From assembly GCA_001970855.1 (NCBI GenBank), contig LSSN01003281.1:1-16616 (forward strand): a stretch of 16,616 nt of DNA, given 5' to 3'. A program made the position numbers and the translations under genes. The notes beneath the pieces are model-generated. The model had not been told where the DNA came from. It ran no database searches and worked only from the letters and a program-made list of their open reading frames with translations. Shown one piece after another: positions 9,350 through 16,616 of the stretch; the stretch's first letter is position 1; every line of letters starts with the position of its first letter. Origin of the DNA: Smittium culicis. Taxonomy: Eukaryota > Kickxellomycota > Harpellomycetes > Harpellales > Legeriomycetaceae.

Positions 9350-9882
9350 GCCTAATTCAGGCTGCTCCTTTTGGGTTGTTATTATCAATATGGGAAACTA
9401 ATCTGCATTCACTATTATTCAGACTCGTTCCTTTTTCTTCTCCTGTTTTCTCTTCCCTCTATATCTAAGCTACACTGCTTTTCAAAGATAAGTTCCAAAA
9501 ACCTTCTTTTGAGCATTACAGCATCGTTTTTAAACTCATAACTTCCCGTCATCATTCAAGTAGCCTCCAAATCTATTATAGCTGGGTCTCATTTTCCTTT
9601 TATAACTACTCTTGTTTTCCCAAGTCATTAATATCTAAAACCCCTCTTAATCACAAAATATTTGCAATAAATCCCCTTTACCTTCCTTTACTTTCCAAAC
9701 TTATATCCATACTTGTAACTTATAACCCCTCTCCCCTTTTAAACTTGATCTTATTAAAAGCTCTCCATCAAAAGTCCCTATAACTCATCTCCTTCAAATA
9801 GCATCAATTCAACTAGTCTATATAATATCAATATATTATTAACATTTAATCATTATCCATATCTTCATTTATATATAATAAA
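9350..9882 (+). promoter_or_regulatory. Pyrimidine-rich upstream region of the G-alpha gene
   Basis: The half kilobase before the ATG changes from general AT-rich DNA to a strongly C/T-biased plus strand, with many CCCCT, CTTCC and TTTTC runs (for example around 9722-9740). Such CT-rich tracts are common in fungal promoters and leaders just upstream of the start of transcription. No TATA box or named operator can be assigned. The short A/T-rich leader immediately before ATG ends in AAA, a favourable start context. Confidence 0.5.
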
Positions 9883-11169
9883 ATGGGTTGCGGTGCCAGT
9901 AAGGTCGACTATGAAGACAAAAGAGTAAACGATGAGATCGAATCTCAGATCAAGCAAGATCGCATAAATCTCAGAAACGAAATAAAAATGCTCCTCCTTG
10001 GTACGATTTTACAAATCTTAATCAAAAATACATCCATCTATTTTTACTTTTTTTTTTTTATCATATCCTACAATAGCCCTCTATCCCTTTATTTATACTA
10101 ACTTACTTACTCTATTTTATTGTTTAGGTGCTGGTGAATCTGGAAAGAGTACTATAATCAAACAAATGAAGCTAATACATGACGGCGGCTACTCTATTGA
10201 AGAAAAAGTCTCTTTCAAAGAAATTATCTTCTCAAATACCATTCAATCTATCCATGTACTCCTTGAAGCTATGTCTAACCTCGAAATTGATCTAGATAAC
10301 CCTGAACTACAAAGCCTTGTTGATACTATTATCGATAAGCCCAGTCAAATCGACGACGAAATCTTCCCCCCTGAAATTTACAGAGCAATCAAGCTCCTAT
10401 GGAACGATAGAGGCGTTCAAGAATGCTTCTCAAGATCTAACGAATACCAGCTCAATGACTCTGCTAAATAGTAACCCATTAATATCCCTCCCGTTTAGTT
10501 ATATAATAACTCTTTTACATATAACCCTAGTTTTAATCATTCCCTTTTTTTTTTCCTTCCCTCTCTAGTTATTTCGATAACATTGACAGAATTTCTTCCA
10601 ACTCATATGTACCCAACGACCAAGATGTTTTGCGTTCTCGTGTCAAGACTACTGGTATCAATGAAACCCTCTTCAAAGTCGGCGAATTGACCTACAGAAT
10701 GCTTGATGTCGGTGGTCAACGCTCAGAAAGAAAAAAATGGATACACTGCTTTGAAAACGTCACCGCTATCCTCTTTCTCGTAGCCATCAGCGAGTACGAC
10801 CAGGTTCTGATCGAAGATGAAGGCGTAAACAGAATGCAAGAAGCCCTAACGCTCTTCGATTCCATTTGCAACTCCAGATGGTTTTCAAAAACTTCCATCA
10901 TCCTCTTCCTAAACAAAATAGATCTTTTCAGAGAAAAAATACCTAGATCTCCACTCAGCGACTACTTCACTGACTATAAAGGTGGAAACGACGTCGACTC
11001 TGCTGGCGAATATATCCTAAGAAGATTTGTCTCGCTCAATCAATCTGACTCTAAGCAAGTTTACACCCACTTCACCTGCGCTACCGACACTAACCAAATC
11101 AAATTCGTCATGGCCGCAGTCAACGATATCATCGTTCAGAACAATTTAAGAGATATCGGTCTCATCTAA
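9883..11169 (+). CDS. Heterotrimeric G-protein alpha subunit, fungal group I (GNA-1/FadA-like), three exons
   Basis: Exons are 9883-10000, 10128-10470 and 10569-11169; joined they give 353 codons plus TAA, the usual length for this family. The protein should bind GTP/GDP, couple a seven-helix receptor to effectors, and sit on the inner plasma membrane with G-beta-gamma. Visible motifs, with numbering matching mammalian G-alpha-i: N-terminal MGCGASK with Gly2 (myristoylation) and Cys3 (palmitoylation); P-loop GAGESGKST at 40-48; helical domain at about 60-175; switch I RVKTTG with arginine finger Arg178 and Thr181; switch [14 protein letters not shown] at 200-211 with catalytic Gln204; NKID at 269-272; TCAT at 323-326. 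The ATG is chosen because it gives the lipidation motif, is preceded by AAA, and is the first in frame. The C-terminus ends IGLI, so the cysteine four residues from the end (pertussis-toxin site in many relatives) is replaced by Ile350. DVGGQ is preceded by ML where MF is usual. No frameshift or missing catalytic residue is seen. Family identity is very secure; group I assignment rests on overall similarity. Confidence 0.97.
10001..10127 (+). other. Intron 1 of the G-alpha gene
   Basis: A 127-nt GT-AG intron (GTACGA donor, TTTAG acceptor) splits the codon for Gly40, the first residue of the P-loop, after its first base. A perfect TACTAAC branch site lies at 10096-10102, with the branch A 26 nt before the acceptor, followed by a T-rich stretch. 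Reading through it unspliced gives a hydrophobic tail and a stop, so splicing is needed to restore GAGESGKS. Confidence 0.95.
10471..10568 (+). other. Intron 2 of the G-alpha gene
   Basis: A 98-nt GT-AG intron (GTAACC donor, CTCTCTAG acceptor) splits a tyrosine codon (Tyr154) after its second base. It contains a long polypyrimidine tract just before the acceptor. The branch site is not a perfect TACTAAC; TAATAAC at 10504-10510 and TTAAT at 10533-10537 are candidates. Removal joins NDSAK to YYFDN, a stretch conserved across fungal G-alpha proteins. Confidence 0.94.
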
Positions 11170-11659
11170 TTATCTCTACCCCTCTTACCCTAAAAACGAT
11201 TATTGACTTTCTTCCCATTCTTTTTTTATATAAAAGAACTCGTTATATAATTTTTTGCTACTTATATATTAAAAAAATCTGTGGGTGAAAATTAAAGAAA
11301 ATAAACGGGATTACTGCCTTGCTCTTTTTTCTCATACTATAACCATAGCCTCACAAATTGTTCACGCGTAACCTCTTTATCCTTCTTCCTAAATTTAAAC
11401 CCCGTTACATATTCTTTAATCCCGCACCGTCCTTCCTAATTTATTATTAACGTTTCTATTTTCGCTTGAGATTTTTTTTTTTTCATCTCCATAACCTAAA
11501 ATTAATAAATCAAGTATAAAACTATTTTTTCGACTCAAACCACAATCCATTCACTAAGAATATTAATCTTGAAAAATACTAGCTGGAACTCTACAGTTTA
11601 AATTTAATTAATAAACTTAGTTTCATAAAAAGCTTTATCTATTAGCCATAATTAAAATT
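11170..11659 (+). other. 3' flank of the G-alpha gene with possible poly(A) signal
   Basis: The first 60 bases after the stop are pyrimidine-rich, then AT-rich. The only clear AATAAA close to the gene is at 11300-11305, about 130 nt past the stop, and is a reasonable poly(A) signal candidate. No other gene is visible before the LINE fragment begins near 11660. Confidence 0.4.
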
Positions 11660-12225
11660 CAATACTGGGCTATTAGCCGGAAAATAAAATCCAAAGGCAG
11701 TTGAATTGGCCTGCAAGTAATATTATACCCCATGCTGAGGCTGGGCCTCCAGGACGTCGGGAAACTGCAAATGGGCAGCTATTGGACTGCCCAGCGCCTA
11801 TCTAACACCAAAATCATCAACGAAAAATATAAAATATTTTGTCCCTGCTGCAAACTCAGAACGCCTGAGACAGCAGATCACATACTATTAGACTGCGCTA
11901 TGTGGCACAGAGTACGGAATAAAACGATTGGCCGGTTGATACCAGCTTCGATCGGCATTAATACAAATTTTTTGTTTTCAAATTCCAATGAAGCCCGGTT
12001 GGGGCTAGTTGGAAAACTCCTTGGGGGGGATGTCTAAAAAATCTTTAAGCCAGCTCCGCGCCGGCGCCGCCGATCAAAGTTATGAGCTTGAAACAGCCAA
12101 ATTTTTGGACGGCATTCGAGTTACCAGATCAATTATACTAGAAAGTATAAGTGATTTACCAGCCCCCTTGAACCAATGATCAGTGTGTATGGAGCTGCTA
12201 GAGCGGCGGAGGGTAGCCGGGTGAA
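11660..12225 (+). mobile_element. 5'-truncated LINE retrotransposon, 3' end of the reverse-transcriptase ORF plus 3' UTR
   Basis: An open frame at 11705-12034 (ATG at 11732, stop at 12035-12037) encodes a cysteine/histidine motif CPCC-x9-H-x4-C, the knuckle found near the C-terminus of many LINE polyproteins, followed by a basic WHRVR stretch. After the TAA at 12035-12037 the protein continues in another frame (12030-12176, stop 12177-12179) with no further stop, so one extra or missing base in or near the run of seven G at 12023-12029 broke the ORF. An in-frame TGA at 11702-11704 marks the 5' side; similar-looking coding sequence may extend back to about 11660. After the second stop comes a short GC-richer tail ending sharply near 12225, taken as the 3' UTR. 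The segment is much richer in G+C than its flanks. No reverse-transcriptase core is present, so it is a truncated, dead copy. No target-site duplication was found. Confidence 0.75.
11705..12179 (+). pseudogene. LINE polyprotein C-terminus with frameshift
   Basis: This is the coding part of the truncated LINE: frame one to the stop at 12035-12037, then frame two to 12177-12179. The zinc-knuckle residues lie at roughly 11840-11900. The second-frame part is hydrophilic, reads AADQSYELETAKFLDG in its middle, and ends PLNQ. Because the tail beyond the frameshift is still free of stops for about 49 codons, the break is probably recent. It has no partner RT or endonuclease in the window and should be non-functional. 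Confidence 0.7.
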
Positions 12226-14461
12226 AACTTTTTTGATAAAATTTTTTTTACTTTTTTTTAACATTTTTATAAATTTTAAAATTAGTTTTAAATATTTTTT
12301 TATTTATGTTAAAATAAATCTTCCTAATAAAAAAAAAAATAATAGTTTTAATTCAAAAAAAATTAATAAAATATTTGGCAAAAATTTGATCAAGATATAC
12401 AAATATTGCTTTTTTATTCATTGTTTTGAAATCGTTCTCATATGATTTAAAAAGCCATTTTTACAGTGATAAATCCCTTAAATATGACTCGAATATATGT
12501 CATCGCAAAATTCTGATACTTTGAGGGATTCTTTCTAATCTTAGAGATAATATCTAATAACCCAAAAACTAGTTTTACTAAAAAATTTTTGTAATTTTTC
12601 AGTAAGACTAATATAAACTACCTTGGTTTATATTATCCACCAGAATATATTTCATAAAAAAAACTTTTTTGGTATTTAATCGAATCTATATAATACAGTT
12701 TAACAAATTTTATATATAAATGGAAGCGAGTTTGATGAAAAATTTTATTATTTTATTATTTTATTAGTTAATTGAATAATTGATTAATTTTAATTAAATA
12801 CCATTATTAAATCCTTTAAACTCATAAATATTAACTGGACTAAGGTACATGCTTCGTATTAATACATCAAGCTAATAAGCTGTGTTTTCAAACATAACTT
12901 AAAATCAATTCCTTAATTATGGCACATAATTTATATTTTCTTTTTAAGCTGATTATTTTTTATATCTATATTCATAATGAGATTTTTTGATTAATAATAT
13001 GTACAAATTAAAGCTTTATTTTTTAGCCAACTAGCTATATTTAGGCTATTACTTTATCAAAAAATTTTCAAATAATTATGTTTTAGAGTAGCTAAAGCTA
13101 AAAATAAATACTTGTGTTTATATATTAGTTAAACTATAAAGATTTTGATTTTGATTTCTTTGAAGTGCGTGAATAATCATTCAGTTCAACAAGTTATCTA
13201 AAAAATTGGATTTTAAATATATTTTCACCTCATTTCAGAATTTTTAGATCTCTTATTAAACCTTTTTGATATAAAAAGTTTTTTAAGACACAATAAAATC
13301 ATATTTTAATTATAAAAATATACTTTAAATGTATTGATTAGATGTCAAAAGATTGATTAGTATGTAATCAAATGCTAATTTGATTATTGATTTAACATTT
13401 TATAAATAAAATTTTAAAAAAATAAAAATAATGGAATCAATAATTAAAAATTTGAATTTTTTAAGCTCGTGAAATGTGCATGGCTAAATAACATAAGGAA
13501 TAATTATAAAAGTGATGAGGAAAATTTTAATCTCTCTTATTATTCAGATTTTTATTCTTCATATTAGTCTTTGGAAGCTATTTAATCAGCTTTATTTACC
13601 TAAAAAAATTACCAGTAATATTAATTTACAATTATAAAACTACAAATAATTTAAAAAAGACTTGAACTCATCTGCATAATGACATATCTTGAGCTAAAAA
13701 GAAAATTTATTTAAATACAACAATTAATATTTAGTCACAATTAGATTAAGATTTATAAGTCGCTATTTTTTATACTAATAAGAAATTAGAAATAATACAG
13801 GTTGTTTTTTTAGAGATAAAATTATTTGATTACAAAGTTCAAAGATAGATTAGATTTCTACAAATAACCAACTAAAATGGTCTAAATTTATCGATTTTTA
13901 GTGTACTAATAAAATAAGGTCAAAAAGAAAAGATAAAAATATCAATCCAATATTAAATCTAACTATTTAAAAGAATTAGCCAAAGTCAATCAAGGTCAAA
14001 CAACTACAGCGAACATAAAAATTAAAAAATAAAAAATAACATAGGTATTTTTTCCATATAAATAACCTCCCAGAAATTGCCTTACTGAAGAGCGCCGAAT
14101 TTTTTTAGAAAAATAATAATAGCAAAATTTAAAAATATAAAAACTAAACATTAAAATTCTAATAAAATTAACAAAATAAAAGGATAATAATTAAATAAAC
14201 ATCTTACTTTTTTTTATTCTATATTTTTACAATTATAAAATTAAGTTCCCTTAATCTGAATACTTTAAATCTTTTGAAATTACAATTAATCTATTAAAAA
14301 AAACAGAATAATAAAATAATAAAATAATAAAATGATTAACCTATAACTATAATTTTAACTAATTTTTCAAATTTTAGTTAGCATTAATTTTTTAACAATT
14401 AATATAAATAAAACCATATAAAATAAGGATAAAACTAAATAGTTAAATATCATCAACCAAA
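12226..14461. other. Gene-free AT-rich region
   Basis: Starts abruptly where the LINE 3' tail ends. It holds long A and T runs and short frames full of Lys, Asn, Ile and Phe. No conserved block was recognised on either strand. Confidence 0.5.
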
Positions 14462-14569
14462 ATGATGTCCAAACTATTTAAAGAGAATGATAATAAGAAA
14501 ATTTATTCCACTTCTGTCCCTGAACTTGATTCTTACACTGAAAAGCACACTGTGATAACTGTGCAGTAA
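14462..14569 (+). CDS. Short open frame of unknown origin, 35 codons
   Basis: It starts ATGATG and ends TAA. Composition is more balanced than its surroundings (STSVPELDSYTEKHTVITVQ at the C-terminus), which suggests a remnant of former coding sequence, perhaps of the LINE whose RT begins about 0.8 kb downstream. No motif is recognised and no splice partner is seen. Confidence 0.15.
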   Translation: MMSKLFKENDNKKIYSTSVPELDSYTEKHTVITVQ

Positions 14570-15333
14570 GATACTTATCAACTATACATAGGAAAATAGT
14601 GAAGGTATAAAATCAAGAATTAATCATATATTTATCTCTTAAAATTATAAAAGTAAATTATAAAATTTTGAAATAATGTTTGAAAATTTTTCTGAACATA
14701 AATAGTATAAATAAAATTATATTTACTAACCGTTTATACAAAATATAAAAATTATAAAAGCACTGATTTGTGTAAATTAAATTAATCTAGCATATATAAA
14801 AAAAAATATACCTAAAAGATCGATTCTTTAATTCCAAAATTCCTAGTGGAAAATCACTCAACAGATACAATCATGGTACAACTGCAAAAAATATAAATAA
14901 AATTTTCAGCATACAATATGCCAGAAGCATGAAAATTAATCATAAAATAAAATAGTTGCAAAAAATTATTGAAGAAAATTCAAATTACTTAAAACCAAAT
15001 AAATATGTAAATCAAATATTAATTAATATCAGGGGGGGATTCACACTTAAAAAGTTTAACTAAACAAAAAAAATTTCCTGATATTATACATAGAACAAAG
15101 TAGAACGAATTAGGCGAAAGTTATTCTAGATTTTTTTACTTATAAATAAAAGATAAAAAATAAATCAAATAAACGAGCTACGCTTTGAAAACAGTGAAAT
15201 AAAAAAATTGATAATATATTGAAAATTTAATATGTTAGCTTTATTACAATATTATAAGAGATATAGTAAATAGCGAATCACAAATATAATTCTCGAAAAA
15301 ATAATAAATATTTTAAGTAAATAAAACAATTAA
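14570..15333. other. AT-rich region, probable 5' part of the decayed LINE
   Basis: By position this should cover the linker or endonuclease part of the LINE whose reverse transcriptase begins at 15334. A short open stretch around 14836-14898 reads LVENHSTDTIMVQLQ, which might be a decayed end of an endonuclease domain, but the match is too weak to call. Confidence 0.3.
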
Positions 15334-16616
15334 ATTCTTGAAGATACAATAATAAAAACTGAAATAATAAGCGCAATTGATATGTGCTCCAAAAATAAAT
15401 ATACAGGTCCTGACGAGCTATCTTTCGAGTTTTATAAAAAAATTCAAATCCCTAAAGATAAATATATTATAAATAATTTATTACAGTAAGCTTGAATTAG
15501 AAAAATAGAGTGAACTATATAAAATTATATTAATAAAAATCCTTCCAAAAAAATTAGACCTAAAAGAAATAAAAAAATTTGAGTCCTATAAGCCTAATAT
15601 ATTGTGTTAAAATTTTTTTTACGAAAATTCTAACAAGTAGGATACATTTTATGTGCAAAATATTATTGACCAGCATCAAACGGGATTTAATTAATGAGTT
15701 TCAATATTCCAAAATTTTGCAGCCTTGAGCTTTAAAACTATTTATGAACAAATATTTCAACTAAAATCAATGGATAATCTTTGGAGTTAGAGAAAAAATT
15801 TCTAATATAGATTAGAATGGAAATCTATTTAATTGAATGTATATATTCGAAATAAGTAAAAAATTTATAAAAATAATCAAAAAATATATAGCAACAACAA
15901 AACACGAATAAAAATAGAAAAAAAATCTTTTTCTGTATGTAAGCGTAACTAAGGGTCTGCAGAAAGGTGATCTAAAATCTCTTTTTCTATTAAAAATTAT
16001 AATAAGGCCAATAATAAAAAATTAATAAAGATAAAATAAATAAAATAAGGGGGGAAATTTAAAATAGAATACATGCGCTTATGCGAATGAAATTGAATTT
16101 TTTTAAAAAGAAAACGATTATATTCCAAATTTTAAAAAAATAATTATAATGCATGTGATGTGTATGCATCAAAAGTAAATGTCAGAAAATCAAAAATTAA
16201 AAGCTATGTACTAATTAAAATTAAATATTTCAAGTGAAAATTAAAAATTAGAGATTATATTTTAAGTATATAGAATCCATCTTTAATAATATCGGATAGG
16301 AGAAAATTTCAAATTAAATAACTGTTGTAAGAAAAACAAAAAATAAATAATATATTCTAATAAGTTTAAAGGTATCTATATGATTGAAAATACTTTAAAA
16401 TAATCATATTATATTATCAGAACTATGGTACACATTTCACTTCACATCATTCGATAAAAAATTTATCTAAAATTTTAAACAGGAAATAAATTATAATTAT
16501 GGGATGGAAAAATAATTAAAGTGACTTATAGCTATTAAAAATGATTATAAAAAATTGATTATGGTTATATCGGATCTTGAATCTCAAAAAAAAGTTTTAT
16601 TTTTAAAATGGTTCAA
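15334..16616 (+). mobile_element. Decayed LINE reverse-transcriptase domain (L1/Tad-like), continues past the right edge
   Basis: Collinear blocks of a non-LTR reverse transcriptase can be read on the plus strand, scattered over three frames. An open run at 15334-15486 contains KNKYTGPDELSFEFYK (family form NK.PGPDG...EFYK). ILPKKLDLKEIKKF..YKP follows at 15539-15595 (family LPKKGD.....YRPISL). DQHQTGF lies at 15668-15688. VTKGLQKGDLKSLFL lies at 15945-15989 (family RGLRQGDPLSPLLF). AYANEI at 16077-16094 corresponds to the catalytic YADD box. KVNVRKSK lies at 16172-16195 and KGIY at 16368-16379 (family YLGI). Spacing between blocks fits intact elements. Stops and frameshifts occur throughout and the catalytic DD is lost, so it is inactive. 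The 5' part with the endonuclease was not recognised upstream. Confidence 0.75.

Noticed and set aside
10317..10568. Plus-strand open frame of 83 codons overlapping exon 2 and intron 2
   Set aside because: It is out of frame with the G-alpha exon and runs through the intron; no motif is present.
10716..10916. Minus-strand open frame of 66 codons
   Set aside because: It lies wholly opposite the G-alpha exon 3, whose family identity is certain; it is a shadow frame.
12176..12445. Plus-strand open frame of 89 codons after the LINE fragment
   Set aside because: Only its first codons lie in GC-richer LINE tail; the rest is translated A/T runs rich in Lys, Asn, Ile and Phe.
15027..15050. Run of G near a possible coding stretch (CAGGGGGGGATTC)
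   Set aside because: No repeat, end motif or coding frame could be tied to it.

Overview
The window is eukaryotic nuclear DNA, most likely fungal. It holds one intact gene, a heterotrimeric G-protein alpha subunit closest to the fungal group I (GNA-1/FadA-like) class, interrupted by two short GT-AG introns, the first with a perfect TACTAAC branch site. The phylum cannot be fixed from this sequence. The gene sits as an island of balanced base composition inside very AT-rich DNA, which resembles an AT-rich repeat block or decayed-transposon landscape.

Layout. 1-1550 is gene-free AT-rich DNA with a 192-bp inverted-repeat element near the left end. 1550-5400 is a cluster of short, non-coding, TTAA-flanked elements of about 195 bp whose ends read TTAACCCTTTC, like piggyBac-type terminal repeats. 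At least four copies can be aligned, two in each orientation, and one is inserted cleanly into an internal TTAA of another. An array with a period of about 140-150 bp at 3691-4050 carries diverged copies of the same subterminal sequence. A decayed LINE reverse-transcriptase fragment lies at 4804-5043. 5400-9350 holds no recognisable gene, only small hairpins and one less AT-rich patch at about 8330-8830. 9350-9882 is the pyrimidine-rich upstream region of the G-alpha gene, and the coding region runs 9883-11169.

About 0.5 kb downstream lies a GC-richer, apparently young fragment of the 3' end of a LINE (about 11660-12225), with a zinc-knuckle motif and one frameshift. 12226-15333 is AT-rich DNA without a recognisable gene. 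From 15334 to the right edge there is an old, heavily decayed LINE reverse-transcriptase domain in which at least five conserved blocks can still be read in order, over three frames.

Functionally there is a single host gene (receptor-coupled signalling at the inner face of the plasma membrane) surrounded by layers of mobile-element debris. These comprise a TTAA-specific MITE family, LINE relics of different ages and one inverted-repeat element. No tRNA, rRNA, CRISPR or bacterial-type operon was seen.
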